From positions 1 through 46,594 of the forward strand of contig JAGVGK010000045.1 in assembly GCA_020057185.1 (NCBI GenBank): DNA of 46,594 nucleotides. The letters run 5' to 3'. Numbering within the stretch: position 1 is the first letter of the stretch; each line of letters starts with the position of its first letter. The notes beneath the pieces are model-generated. The model searched no databases, had not been told where the DNA came from, and saw nothing but the letters and a program-made list of their open reading frames with translations. Shown here piece after piece: positions 15,650-24,027 of this stretch. The stretch is from Minisyncoccota bacterium. Lineage in GTDB: Bacteria; Patescibacteriota; Minisyncoccia; Phycocordibacterales; JACOZG01. Position numbers and translations under genes: made by a program.

Positions 15650-16537
15650 CTAATTTACCACCCCTAGCGCCACCATTTCTTGGCCCGGGCGAGAGATGGT
15701 CTCATCGGTGTAGCCGAGTACTATCGCGTTTTGGTTGGCAAATAATTCTTCCCCGCCTTCAATCCGAGCAATCAAATCCCCTTTTTTAATCACCTGCCCG
15801 GGCTCAACCAACATTTGGATGGGACCGGAAATTATCGGCTTGGGTTCATCGGAATAATTAAATATTTTACCCGTCGATCCAACACTCGATGTTGGAGTAT
15901 CATTAACATCGAGTGTTTTATTTTCGGCAATTAAACCAAAATGACAAAGAATCCGCAAAATTGCGTTAACACCAATTCTGACATTCTTCTCATCCACAAT
16001 ATAAGCGCCGCCGAGTTCGAGTGTTAGCGCGGGAATACCGATTTTTGTTAAACTGCCAGAGAGTGTCTGATTTAAAGTTTTGCTAATTTCTTGCACTGTC
16101 ACCAAGCCAGCCGAAAGAGCCATTCGGCTCAACCGAGCATGAAAATCGGGCAACATACTATTCCGATCATCGATTAGAGTGTAGGGAATAGAATTAATCC
16201 AATCATTATGAAGATCGAGAACCAAATCCGGTTTCGTTTCGATAATTGTTTGCCAAACATTGTGTACAATTTTTTGACCTAATGTGCCATCAACTTGTCC
16301 GGGAAACAAACGATTAAGATCCTCACCGGTCTCCGGCAATTCTCTAACTTTTTTATCCGCGCCGGTCTCGTTGACTAGGGGCAAAGCGTGTAAAGAACCT
16401 TTAACCAATTCCACCTTTTCTAATTCGGCAAATAATTTTTTGATTACGGCACCACCACCCGGTTCATCACCGTGAAGCGTGCCTGTGAGCCAAACCACTG
16501 GTCCATCAACCTTAGATTTTTTTTCTAGATAGGTCAT
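15650..16537 (-). CDS. Succinylglutamate desuccinylase/aspartoacylase-family hydrolase
   Basis: 295-aa zinc-dependent M14-like deacylase (AstE/AspA). Motifs: GTLHGDEPGGG (zinc His/Glu, about 19-29), ETGEDLNRLFPG, LVLDLHNDW (third zinc ligand, about 100-108), LTLELGGAYI (catalytic Glu region), and a C-terminal beta domain (MLVEPGQVIKKGDLIARIEGG). Substrate unknown. It overlaps the end of pyrD by 26 bp, implying translational coupling. Residues around KTLDVNDTPTSSVGST are encoded by an inserted palindromic element (15881-15917), in a linker before the beta domain. Confidence 0.85.
   Translation of the reverse strand: MTYLEKKSKVDGPVVWLTGTLHGDEPGGGAVIKKLFAELEKVELVKGSLHALPLVNETGADKKVRELPETGEDLNRLFPGQVDGTLGQKIVHNVWQTIIETKPDLVLDLHNDWINSIPYTLIDDRNSMLPDFHARLSRMALSAGLVTVQEISKTLNQTLSGSLTKIGIPALTLELGGAYIVDEKNVRIGVNAILRILCHFGLIAENKTLDVNDTPTSSVGSTGKIFNYSDEPKPIISGPIQMLVEPGQVIKKGDLIARIEGGEELFANQNAIVLGYTDETISRPGQEMVALGVVN
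15881..15917. repeat. Palindromic element inserted in coding sequence
   Basis: Perfect 13-bp inverted repeat AACACTCGATGTT / AACATCGAGTGTT with an 11-bp spacer, each arm itself nearly palindromic. It is in frame and encodes a linker. It resembles Rickettsia palindromic elements, and the palindrome at 10784 is related. Confidence 0.6.
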
Positions 16538-17555
16538 AACACAATTTTTTCACCAACCCCGGGCCTTCGTAAATCAGGCCGGTGATTAGCTGAATCAAAT
16601 CCGCGCCGGCCGAGAATTTGGCTTGTGCATCGGCCGGTGACATCACACCGCCACAACCGATAATGGTGAATTTTTTACCATAGTGCTCACGCGTTTGCCG
16701 AATTAAAGAAGTGGACAAATCGCGACACGGCTTGCCACTTAGACCGCCAACATATTGCGCCGGCGCTTCATCGCGAAAGTCGAGCGCCGAATAATCTTTA
16801 TTCAAATTACCGATAATTACACCGGCCAAATTATAATCAGCGATTACCTGCAAAAGATTATTAAAATCTGCCCACAGCAAATTGATCGGCATCTTCACAT
16901 AAATCGGTTTCGCACACGGAATCTTTTTCACCGCTTCTAATAATTTTTTGAGTAAGACTGATGTGGTGAAAGTCTCACCGCCGAAAGCGTTGGGGCAAGA
17001 AATATTCAAAGTGTAATAATCGCCGACCTTATGCGCGAGACAATGTTTGAGACTGGCGCAATAATCTTCTATTCCCGCTTCCACCTCGGCCGCTTGAGTA
17101 TCGTTAGTCCGCGCTAAGCTAATCCCAACAACAAAATCTGGCGTTCGCGTTCGCTTCTCCAAACGCGCGACAATCACCTCGACGCCTTCATTGCGTAAAC
17201 CTTTGCTAACCAAAATGCTTCGCGAGTGAGGCAAGCGCCGCAGGCGCGGTGGCGGATTACCCTCACACAGTCGCGCTGTCACCGAACCGACTTCCGCTCC
17301 ACCCAAACCGATCGCTGGTAAAATTTGCGTCAAGCGCGCGTTGTAATCAAAACCAGCCGACAAAATAAACGGCGTCCGATAAGTATTGCCATCTACTGTC
17401 CGGCTAATATCCGGTCCGCGATAATTGTAAATAGCGCTCACCGCTGACCGCGTCAGCGAATTACTTCCCAGCCACTCACCCAACGAAGTCATCCAGTTGT
17501 GAACTCGCTCTGGATCAAAACGAAAAAGAATCGGCTTGAGTATTTTTGAATACAA
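16512..17555 (-). CDS. pyrD: Dihydroorotate dehydrogenase, class 2-like scaffold
   Basis: 347-aa flavoprotein that oxidises dihydroorotate to orotate in pyrimidine synthesis. The N-terminus (LKPILFRFDPERVHNW) and C-terminal half (GGLSGKPCRDLSTSLIRQ, IIGCGGVMSPADAQAK, QLITGLIYEGPGLVKK) follow membrane-associated class 2 enzymes. The active-site loop reads LNISCPNAFGG, with Cys where class 2 enzymes use Ser (NISSPNT) and class 1 enzymes use Cys. The start is TTG, 9 bp after doxX, chosen because FDPER is conserved. It is the only de novo pyrimidine gene here besides pyrG. Confidence 0.9.
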   Translation of the reverse strand: MYSKILKPILFRFDPERVHNWMTSLGEWLGSNSLTRSAVSAIYNYRGPDISRTVDGNTYRTPFILSAGFDYNARLTQILPAIGLGGAEVGSVTARLCEGNPPPRLRRLPHSRSILVSKGLRNEGVEVIVARLEKRTRTPDFVVGISLARTNDTQAAEVEAGIEDYCASLKHCLAHKVGDYYTLNISCPNAFGGETFTTSVLLKKLLEAVKKIPCAKPIYVKMPINLLWADFNNLLQVIADYNLAGVIIGNLNKDYSALDFRDEAPAQYVGGLSGKPCRDLSTSLIRQTREHYGKKFTIIGCGGVMSPADAQAKFSAGADLIQLITGLIYEGPGLVKKLCYDLSRKKI

Positions 17556-17564
17556 TTTAATAAT

Positions 17565-18008
17565 TTAATCGCGAGATAAAAATTGATCGAGACCCCAATA
17601 TCGCCCCGCCCGAATACTGGCAAAAGAGAGAAGCAAAAGCGCGTAGACAATGTGTTCATCCACGAGCCAAGCGTGGGCGTTAGGATAAGGGAAGGGACCA
17701 GCGGCAAAATAATAAAGAAGCATCAGCGCCACGCCAAGCAACGAACTTAAGCGCACAAACAAACCGAGAATCAACGAAAGACCGAGAATCGTCAAGCCCC
17801 ACTCATTGAGAAAATTAACGATCGGCAAAATCGTTGGATTCAGAAACAATTGATAAAAATTAGGAAAAGTTTTTGCCACCCCAATATAACCCGCCGCCGA
17901 CCAAGTCGAATCGAGCACTTTAGTAATCCCAGCGTAGAAAAACAAAATACCAAGCGCCACCCGCGTTAATAATAATGTCACCCGCGCCGACAAATTTAAG
18001 CTATTCAT
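17565..18008 (-). CDS. DoxX family membrane protein
   Basis: 147-aa protein with four membrane helices (LLLTRVALGILFFYAGITKV; WGLTILGLSLILGLFV; LSSLLGVALMLLYYFAAG; EHIVYALLLLSFASI). The DoxX/TQO-small-like pattern includes the G-x-x-K helix FYAGITKVLD. The start is MNSLNLSARV at 18008, 9 nt after TATAAT; the track start is too early. It heads a doxX-pyrD-aspartoacylase gene string. A DoxX next to a class 2-like PyrD, a quinone-linked enzyme, suggests a membrane redox link, but only by context. Confidence 0.85.
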   Translation of the reverse strand: MNSLNLSARVTLLLTRVALGILFFYAGITKVLDSTWSAAGYIGVAKTFPNFYQLFLNPTILPIVNFLNEWGLTILGLSLILGLFVRLSSLLGVALMLLYYFAAGPFPYPNAHAWLVDEHIVYALLLLSFASIRAGRYWGLDQFLSRD

Positions 18009-18064
18009 ATACCGACTATTATAATCCAAAACTAGTTTCGTTGCGAGCCACATATCCAAAATCC

Positions 18065-18134
18065 TTGACTTTTAAACCCAGTTATGATAACCTTATGGGC
18101 AGAATCGTGAGGTAAGTCAGAATCGCGTGATTCT
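18065..18134 (+). promoter_or_regulatory. Cassette A promoter and conserved leader
   Basis: TTGACT, then ACCCA, TTATGATAACC, ATGGGCAGA, ATCGTGAGG and the hairpin AGAATC-GCGT-GATTCT. Almost the same sequence is at 26364-26439. -10 candidates are TATGAT at 12-bp spacing or TAACCT at 17 bp; both are conserved in copy B. Confidence 0.65.
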
Positions 18135-18181
18135 CAGCTGAACCTTAAATTGAACGAGAAACGAAAACAAGGAGACCGAAA

Positions 18182-18388
18182 ATGTATGAGGTACAGAGAC
18201 GCATTCTCATTCTCAACGCCATGGAAGTGCAAATACACGCGTTGAGGGGAATCGTAGCGGCGGCAAATGTAGTTGTTGATGCACCAGGGACAACAAAATT
18301 TGAAGAGGAGGAATCATTCGCGCGGGATCTGATCATGGTAGGAAGGGGTGTTGTTAGTATGCTCCAGAAATGTGAGGCCCAAAAATAG
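18182..18388 (+). CDS. Small hypothetical protein of cassette A, 68 aa
   Basis: Shine-Dalgarno AAGGAGA 8 nt before ATG. The protein (MYEVQRRILILNAMEVQIHA...) is soluble and probably helical, with an acidic patch FEEEESFARDL. No known domain. It is flanked by a promoter/leader and a terminator that recur at 26.4 kb around an unrelated gene. Function unknown. Confidence 0.7.
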   Translation: MYEVQRRILILNAMEVQIHALRGIVAAANVVVDAPGTTKFEEEESFARDLIMVGRGVVSMLQKCEAQK

Positions 18389-18414
18389 CGAAAACCCCCA
18401 GTGTTGACACAAAC

Positions 18415-18454
18415 AAAGCGCACGGCCTTCATGGGTAGGTGCGCTTTTTTCTTT
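18415..18454 (+). terminator. Cassette A terminator
   Basis: AAAGCGCAC/GTGCGCTTTTTT hairpin. The loop and tail (GGCCTTCATGGG, TTTTTTCTTT) match the cassette B terminator at 26706 closely. Confidence 0.85.
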
Positions 18455-18481
18455 GCCAAATTTCCCAAAGTTTGTCTATAC

Positions 18482-18509
18482 CATAAAAAACACGGTCGTA
18501 GAATTTATG
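18482..18509. repeat. ACGGTCGT-core palindrome, copy 2
   Basis: Arms CATAAA/TTTATG placed symmetrically about ACGGTCGT (18492-18499). It is 30 bp after the cassette A terminator. Confidence 0.55.
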
Positions 18510-18537
18510 AGATACTAAAAAATCAAGTGGTTTTAAG

Positions 18538-20322
18538 TTATCGGCGCGAGCGGGCGCGGTCTATCTCGGTCAGATATTGTTTGCGGAGGCGGACACTCTT
18601 CGGTGTGATTTCTAAATATTCATCTTCCGCCATCGTCTCGAGCCCGCGTTCGATACTCAACTCGAAAGGTGGAACGAGATCAATCGCTTCATCCAAACCG
18701 GACGCGCGCATATTGCTTAACTGTTTGCCCTTGGTCGGATTGACCGTCATTTCTTCGCCCTTCGCGGTATTGCCAATCACCATTCCCTCATACACTTCAG
18801 TGGTCGGCGCGATGTAGAGCACTCCGCGATCTTGCAAATTCCAAAGCGCGAAACCGAGCGCCTTGCCCCCCGCCATCGAGATCATCGAGCCCACGGCGCG
18901 CCGACGAATCTCCCCGGCGTAAGGACGGAAACCGAGCACGCGTGAGGATATAATCCCCTCGCCCTTAGTATCAATTACAAATTGGTTTCGATAACCAAGC
19001 AAGCCACGGGTCGGTCCGACGAAAGTGAGCCGAAGAATTTCACCCGTCGGCCGAATATCTTGCACCACAAAACTGCGCAAACCCAATCGTTCAATAATTG
19101 TGCCTTGATATTCACTCGGCGTATCCACAATCACTTCTTCAAACGGTTCTTGCTTCACCCCATCCACTTCGCGAATAATGACTTGCGGTTGCGATACCTG
19201 CACTTCATAACCTTCGCGACGAATTGTCTCAAGCAAAATCGCGATGTGAAGTTCACCCCGACCATAGACGCGAAAACGCTCCGTGGAATTAAAATCAATT
19301 CGCAGACCAACATTAACTTCGAGCTCGCGCTCGAGGCGCTCGCGCAATTGTCGGGAGGTCACATATTTTCCCTCTTGCCCCGCGAATGGAGAATCATTAA
19401 CAAAAAAATCAAGGACAATCGTTGGCTCGTCAATCGCGATGGCGGGTAAGGGTTGAGCGTCGGGGTTAGTCGTCACGGTCTCACCGATGTCAATGTCTGA
19501 TAGGCCAGCGATGAGCACAATGTCACCAGCTTGGGCTTCGTCGGTCCCTACTCGTTGCAAACCACTGAAAGTAAAAATTTTAGTCAGTTGACCAGTACGC
19601 GTCGCGCCGTCGGGCTTCTTGACCCAAACCTTCGCCCCCGCTTTTACCACCCCTTCATAAACCCGCGCGACTGCGAGCCGACCGAGGAAATTATCGTAAG
19701 CGAGATTAAAAGGTTGAAGTCGGAGTGGTTGGTCAGCCGTTGAGTTAAACGAAGCAACAGGCACATATTCGAGAATCACATCCAGTAGCGGAGTGAGATC
19801 AGTGGACTCATCCGTGAGTGCGCGTTTGGCAATACCGGTTCGGCCAACCGCGTAAACCACCGGGAAATCAGCTTGCATATCAGTCGCACCAAGCTCGAAG
19901 AAAAGTTCCAACACTTCCTCATGACAGCGCGCCGGATCGGCGGCCGGTTTATCAATTTTATTAATCACGACGATTGGTTTCAATCCAAGCTCAAGTGATT
20001 TTTTCAAAACGAAACGAGTTTGAGGCATCGGTCCCTCTTGGGCATCCACAACGAGCAACACCGCATCCACCGACCGCAGGACTCGCTCTACTTCCGAGCC
20101 GAAGTCGGCGTGACCGGGCGTATCCACAATATTTATTTTTGTCCCCTTGTAGGTAACCGCGGCATTCTTGGCATAGATCGTAATCCCGCGTTCTTGCTCC
20201 AACGCGTTCGAATCCATCGTTACCCCTTCGCCCACCGCTTGTGTCTGGCGCAATAAAGCATCGGTCAAGGTGGTCTTGCCGTGGTCCACATGAGCGATAA
20301 TCGCGATATTTCTAATTTCCAT
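18538..20322 (-). CDS. typA: Ribosome-associated GTPase TypA/BipA
   Basis: 594-aa translational GTPase of the EF-G family with a role in ribosome assembly and stress. G1 AHVDHGKTTL (about 10-19), switch segment ERGITIYAKNA, G3 DTPGHADFG, G4 NKIDKPAAD. It is followed by domain II, an EF-G III/V-like region (GRGELHIAILLETIRREGYE) and the TypA-specific C-terminus (GLLGYRNQFVIDTKGEGI, PTTEVYEGMVIG, KGKQLSNMRASGLDEAI). Full length. The start is ATG with only an AT-rich stretch upstream. Confidence 0.97.
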   Translation of the reverse strand: MEIRNIAIIAHVDHGKTTLTDALLRQTQAVGEGVTMDSNALEQERGITIYAKNAAVTYKGTKINIVDTPGHADFGSEVERVLRSVDAVLLVVDAQEGPMPQTRFVLKKSLELGLKPIVVINKIDKPAADPARCHEEVLELFFELGATDMQADFPVVYAVGRTGIAKRALTDESTDLTPLLDVILEYVPVASFNSTADQPLRLQPFNLAYDNFLGRLAVARVYEGVVKAGAKVWVKKPDGATRTGQLTKIFTFSGLQRVGTDEAQAGDIVLIAGLSDIDIGETVTTNPDAQPLPAIAIDEPTIVLDFFVNDSPFAGQEGKYVTSRQLRERLERELEVNVGLRIDFNSTERFRVYGRGELHIAILLETIRREGYEVQVSQPQVIIREVDGVKQEPFEEVIVDTPSEYQGTIIERLGLRSFVVQDIRPTGEILRLTFVGPTRGLLGYRNQFVIDTKGEGIISSRVLGFRPYAGEIRRRAVGSMISMAGGKALGFALWNLQDRGVLYIAPTTEVYEGMVIGNTAKGEEMTVNPTKGKQLSNMRASGLDEAIDLVPPFELSIERGLETMAEDEYLEITPKSVRLRKQYLTEIDRARSRR

Positions 20323-20346
20323 AATAAAAATTATGTTTTTGAAAAT

Positions 20347-20598
20347 TTATTTATAAACATCTTTTCTGTGACCAATTTTCAAAATAACAATCGAGTCATC
20401 TTGAACATCAAATAAAATTCTATAGTCACCAGCCCGGAAACGAAAAGACCCAAAATGAAAATCCTGTAATTTATCGGCGAAACGAAGTGGGTTTGATTGT
20501 GAAGTATAAAGAATTAGCTTCTCGTTAATTCGTTTCTGAATATTCTTGTCGAGTTTTTTAAGCTGACGAAAAACTGAAGGAGCGAAAACAATCCTCAT
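20347..20598 (-). CDS. RelE/ParE-superfamily toxin
   Basis: 83-aa protein with the RelE fold pattern: FAPSVFRQLKKLDKNIQKRI, then LQDFHFGSFRFRAGDYRILFDVQDDSIVIL and the end IGHRKDVYK. RelE toxins cleave mRNA at the ribosome. Basic and aromatic residues of the active surface (R..R..Y, KIGHRKDVY) are present. It begins 2 bp after the stop of the antitoxin gene, as usual for type II modules. Probably functional, since no break is seen. Confidence 0.9.
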   Translation of the reverse strand: MRIVFAPSVFRQLKKLDKNIQKRINEKLILYTSQSNPLRFADKLQDFHFGSFRFRAGDYRILFDVQDDSIVILKIGHRKDVYK

Positions 20599-20600
20599 GT

Positions 20601-20813
20601 TTATAAGCGTAAATGTTCCAAGGCTTTCTCCATAGTAACAAATTTGCCCTCACGGACTTCTTGGCGAGCGCGAGCGATATCTTTGGGCAGTTTTTTGGAT
20701 TGCGCCATCTGAAGATCTTCTCTCATTCGTTCATATTCCTCGATCGGCAAAACTACCACGCCTTTTTGCTTGGCCACTCGCTCAAGAGAAAGAGTAATAT
20801 TCCCTGATGCCAT
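20601..20813 (-). CDS. Antitoxin of RelE pair (Phd/YefM-like)
   Basis: 70-aa protein. The N-terminal beta-rich part (NITLSLERVAKQKGVVVLPIEEYERMRED) resembles Phd/YefM DNA-binding antitoxins; the C-terminal helix (AREVR..EHLRL type) would wrap the toxin. The predicted transcription start from the TTGAAA-17-TAAGAT promoter falls at the ATG, so the mRNA is probably leaderless. Autoregulation is expected from the family, and direct repeats lie just upstream (20859-20910). Confidence 0.85.
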   Translation of the reverse strand: MASGNITLSLERVAKQKGVVVLPIEEYERMREDLQMAQSKKLPKDIARARQEVREGKFVTMEKALEHLRL

Positions 20814-20820
20814 GGGTTCT

Positions 20821-20849
20821 ATCTTATCACACTTAGTTTTTTATTTCAA
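20821..20849 (-). promoter_or_regulatory. Toxin-antitoxin promoter
   Basis: Minus strand TTGAAA, 17 bp, TAAGAT, seven nt before the antitoxin ATG. Confidence 0.75.
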
Positions 20850-20858
20850 GCCGTTCAT

Positions 20859-20910
20859 GTCAAGGCACCGCCTTGCCAATGGTCACGCCTTGCCAATGGT
20901 CAACGCATCT
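20859..20910. repeat. GTCAAGGCACCGCCTTG palindrome plus tandem repeat
   Basis: Near-copy of the 9186-9204 palindrome, followed by two direct copies of GCCTTGCCAATGGTCA at 18-bp spacing. It lies just upstream of the toxin-antitoxin promoter; it could be a REP-type element or an operator. Confidence 0.5.
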
Positions 20911-21008
20911 CGTTTGTTATTAATTGGGCACATAAAAAACCACGCTATAAGTTTCGCTCTGACAACAACTTGCTATCGGAACACTGACAGTTCAATATAT
21001 CGGGAGTA

Positions 21009-21536
21009 ATGAAACCAGAACACTTTGGTCAATTAATGAGACAATATTTGTCGCCGATTTATAATTTTGCCTATCGGCTGACTAATAGCGCCGATTTGGC
21101 TAATGATATTACTCAAGAAACCTTTATCAAAGTGTGGCAGAACCTCAAACAATTTAATGAGGCTAAAAGCTTCAAACCATGGCTCTTCACGATTGCTCGC
21201 CACACGGCGATTGATTGGTTGCGAAAACGTAAAATGATTCCTTTCTCTGATTTGAGAAACCAAGAAGACGGGGGAAATAATTTTGAGAATAATATTCCTG
21301 ACGAGCTTCCTCTGCCTGATGAATTATTCCGGCGAGCGGAACTCATTTCCCTTCTCGAACAGGCGCTCGCTGAACTGCCGATCAACGATCGAACAATTAT
21401 TCTCCTACATCAAACCGAAAAGCTAACTTTCGCCGAAATCGCCGAGATTCTTAATCAGCCCATGAACACGGTCAAGAGCCGTTATCGCCGGGCGCGCGTG
21501 GCTCTTCGACAATTTTTGATAATTGCACCAAAATAG
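21009..21536 (+). CDS. ECF-type RNA polymerase sigma factor
   Basis: 175-aa sigma-70 family protein with region 2 (YNFAYRLTNSADLANDITQETFIKVWQNL, then FKPWLFTIARHTAIDWLRKRK) and region 4 (ALAELPINDRTIILLHQTEKLTFAEIAEILNQPMNTVKSRYRRARVALRQFL) only, so an ECF group 4 factor. It heads a same-strand string through macAB at 21.0-25.9 kb. Upstream GGAACA with ATATC about 16 bp downstream resembles ECF promoters (GGAAC -35), suggesting autoregulation. It probably controls the efflux genes behind it. Confidence 0.95.
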   Translation: MKPEHFGQLMRQYLSPIYNFAYRLTNSADLANDITQETFIKVWQNLKQFNEAKSFKPWLFTIARHTAIDWLRKRKMIPFSDLRNQEDGGNNFENNIPDELPLPDELFRRAELISLLEQALAELPINDRTIILLHQTEKLTFAEIAEILNQPMNTVKSRYRRARVALRQFLIIAPK

Positions 21537-21558
21537 TCATCGCTCTCGTATACTTGAT

Positions 21559-21939
21559 ATGGATCAAATATTTAAACACTTGAAGATCATCGCGCCACCG
21601 AGTAATCTCGAGCGAATAATTTTGACCCGCGTGAGCTTTATTGTCCGACGACGATTTGCTTTTCGCGGACTCCTCGCTTTGGGAGCGTTCAGTGGCGTCA
21701 TTTGGTCTTTGCCCTTAATCGGTGTGGCAATTACTGAATCAGGTTTTTATTCTTATCTTTCTCTTTTTATTTCGGACAGTGGTTTGGCTTTAACTTACTG
21801 GCGAGAACTCTCGCTCACCCTCGTTGAATCAATCCCGCTTTTCACTCTAATCATCTTTTTTGGTTTAGTCACTTTCTTCTTCTGGATCATCCCTCGAGTG
21901 GTTGATGACGCGCAATTGGTTTTATCACCAGTTAATTAA
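21559..21939 (+). CDS. Two-helix membrane protein, candidate anti-sigma partner
   Basis: 126-aa protein with a short cytoplasmic N-terminus (MDQIFKHLKIIAPPSNLERII), a first membrane helix after basic RRRFAFRG, an external loop of about 30 residues and a second helix (LFTLIIFFGLVTFFFWII). It is unrelated to known ZAS anti-sigma domains. The place straight after an ECF sigma gene and a cytosolic segment joined to a membrane anchor make an anti-sigma role plausible. The start is MDQIF; the track start adds 12 residues. Inference from position only. Confidence 0.65.
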   Translation: MDQIFKHLKIIAPPSNLERIILTRVSFIVRRRFAFRGLLALGAFSGVIWSLPLIGVAITESGFYSYLSLFISDSGLALTYWRELSLTLVESIPLFTLIIFFGLVTFFFWIIPRVVDDAQLVLSPVN

Positions 21940-21949
21940 TCAACTAATT

Positions 21950-22393
21950 ATGAACTACAAAGATTCAACGCAATCAAAAAAGTTTCGGGGTATCGTGATT
22001 GGTTTTGGCATCGCCACTTTTACTCTTTTAGTTTTTCGAGCGGGGATTGTGGTTGGTTATCGGAAAGCTCATTTCTCGGCTCGGCTCGGTGATAATTACT
22101 CCCGTGCTTTTGGCAATCGACCAACGGACTTTCCTTTTGGGATGATGGCGAGTGACCTGCCGGGCGGACATGGCACCGTGGGGAAAATTGTCGGAATCAC
22201 CTTACCAACCTTCGTCGTCGCGAGTCCTGATAATGTCGAGAAAATCGTTTTGATCAAAGCGGATACGATCATTCGCCGTTGGCGTGATACGATCGCTTCT
22301 TCTTCACTCATTATCAACGATTCTGTCGTCGTTTTAGGAACGCCTAATGACCAGGGCGAAATCGAAGCGCGATTAATCCGAACTATAAAATGA
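21950..22393 (+). CDS. Membrane-anchored protein, DUF5666-like
   Basis: 147 aa with an N-terminal helix (GIVIGFGIATFTLLVFRAGIVVGY) and an extracytoplasmic beta-rich domain with the pattern GTVGKIVGITLPTFVVAS, VLIKADTIIRRW, SLIINDSVVVLGTPNDQGEIEARLIR, close to DUF5666. Stop and the next ATG overlap (ATGA), so it is coupled to the macA-like gene. The start is MNYKDST; the track start overlaps the previous gene. A role in sensing or assisting the efflux pump is inferred from the operon. Confidence 0.75.
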   Translation: MNYKDSTQSKKFRGIVIGFGIATFTLLVFRAGIVVGYRKAHFSARLGDNYSRAFGNRPTDFPFGMMASDLPGGHGTVGKIVGITLPTFVVASPDNVEKIVLIKADTIIRRWRDTIASSSLIINDSVVVLGTPNDQGEIEARLIRTIK

Positions 22394-24012
22394 AAAAATA
22401 TTTTCAAGCCCATAAGTTTATCAGTACGCTAATTATTTTGGTGCTAATCGTGGCTGGTTGGCGAATCGTGAGAGCTTGGAGTGGAACTGGAAACGAAACA
22501 AGATATGTGTTTGCCAAAGTGGAACGCGGGGATCTCATTTCTTCGGTCACCGGCACGGGGCAAGTCTCGACCTCCAATCAAATTGAGTTGAAAAGTAAGG
22601 TCTCGGGTGATGTGGTTTACATTGGAGCGGTTAATGGTCAAGCGGTCGGCGTCGGCGCGCTAATTGTGAAGCTCGATGATCGCGACGCGCAAAAAGCCGT
22701 TCGGGATGCCGAAGTTAATTTGGCCAGCACGAAATTAGCTTTAGAAAAGACCAAACTGCAACAAGACCAACAATTGCGCGGTGATATCCTAAATAAAAAT
22801 TACGAAGATGGTCTGGCTATTTTAGCCAATCTCTACGGCGAGTTTGCCACCACTTTGGATGCTTTGGACAAAATTTTCTTCGACACTGACTTGTCAGACA
22901 ATCAAGACAAAAATAATATCGAGTATTATGCAAATTACAACAAAGCTTTCGCCGATGTGCCTCAACACCTCGAACAATTATATCAGGCGACTAAAGTGTT
23001 ATATCAACAAAGTCTGGCTGATTATCAATTGGCGAAAAGAGGTAGTGGCAACGATCGTGCCGAGGCGATTCAAAGTGCCTATGACTTAACAGTTAAAACC
23101 GCCGAGCTGATTAAGACCGGCCGAGATGTTGTCCGTAATCTGGAGGATCGTCTGACTGACTCGGGTGCCGTTCACACTAAACAAACAACCATCACCAGTC
23201 ATTCAACCGATCTTACTACTTATGCGACGGCGATCGATGATTATTTAAAAGATTTACTTATCATCAATAATACAATCAACAGCCAACGCGACACTGTGGA
23301 AACATACCCACTTGATAGCCAAGCCCAAGAATTGACGATTAAACAACGGGAGAATTCACTCCTAGATGCTCGAGAAAACCTCGCTGACTATTCCATCCGT
23401 GCGCCATTCAGTGGATTAATTACCAAACTAGATATTAAGAAGACCGATTCGGTGAGCAACGGCACAATTATTGGCACGCTTGTCACCAGACAAAAAATTG
23501 CGGAGATTTCTCTCAACGAAGTGGACGCCGTGAAAATTAAAGTTGGTAATAAAGTCACCCTCACTTTCGACGCCGTGGAAGGTTTAAGCCTCACGGGCGT
23601 GGTTCAAGAAATAGATTTACTTGGCACCATTACGCAAGGTGTCGTTACTTACAATGTTAAAATTAGTTTTGACCTTCAGCCCAGTGGCAATGAACAGGTC
23701 AAACCCGGCATGAGCGCGAGCGCCGAGATTATCACGGAAGTTAAACAAAATATTCTGACGGTGCCCAACAGCGCAGTTAAAGTTAGTGGCCAAACAAATT
23801 ATGTGGAAATGTTTGATCAGCCACGTTTATCTTCACTCACTCCACCCCGCCGACAATCAGTCGAGATCGGCGTTGCCAATGACGATAGTACGGAAATTAC
23901 GAGCGGGTTGAAAGAAGGCGACGAGATCGTGATTCGGACCATTACGGCTCAAACGACACCGACGACTAGCGCCGCGCCGAGCATCTTCGGTGGAAGCGGT
24001 AACCGACGCTGA
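22390..24012 (+). CDS. MacA-like periplasmic adaptor (HlyD/RND family)
   Basis: 540-aa membrane-fusion protein: one N-terminal helix (FISTLIILVLIVAGW), barrel/lipoyl halves (IELKSKVSGDVVYIGAVNGQAVGVGALIVKLDDRDA and YSIRAPFSGLITKLD), a long coiled hairpin between about residues 105 and 330, and beta-barrel segments ending GLKEGDEIVIRTITAQ. It is longer than E. coli MacA (371 aa) because of an enlarged helical hairpin. With the next two genes it forms a MacAB-type tripartite efflux or export system; CPR lack a classical outer membrane, so the adaptor may act at the cell surface. Confidence 0.9.
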   Translation: MKKYFQAHKFISTLIILVLIVAGWRIVRAWSGTGNETRYVFAKVERGDLISSVTGTGQVSTSNQIELKSKVSGDVVYIGAVNGQAVGVGALIVKLDDRDAQKAVRDAEVNLASTKLALEKTKLQQDQQLRGDILNKNYEDGLAILANLYGEFATTLDALDKIFFDTDLSDNQDKNNIEYYANYNKAFADVPQHLEQLYQATKVLYQQSLADYQLAKRGSGNDRAEAIQSAYDLTVKTAELIKTGRDVVRNLEDRLTDSGAVHTKQTTITSHSTDLTTYATAIDDYLKDLLIINNTINSQRDTVETYPLDSQAQELTIKQRENSLLDARENLADYSIRAPFSGLITKLDIKKTDSVSNGTIIGTLVTRQKIAEISLNEVDAVKIKVGNKVTLTFDAVEGLSLTGVVQEIDLLGTITQGVVTYNVKISFDLQPSGNEQVKPGMSASAEIITEVKQNILTVPNSAVKVSGQTNYVEMFDQPRLSSLTPPRRQSVEIGVANDDSTEITSGLKEGDEIVIRTITAQTTPTTSAAPSIFGGSGNRR

Positions 24013-24027
24013 TTAAAAGTATCAACT

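Noticed and set aside
20871-20910. Two 16-bp direct repeats considered as a mini CRISPR array.
   Set aside because: Only two units with a 2-bp gap and no cas genes; better explained as a REP-type element or operator.
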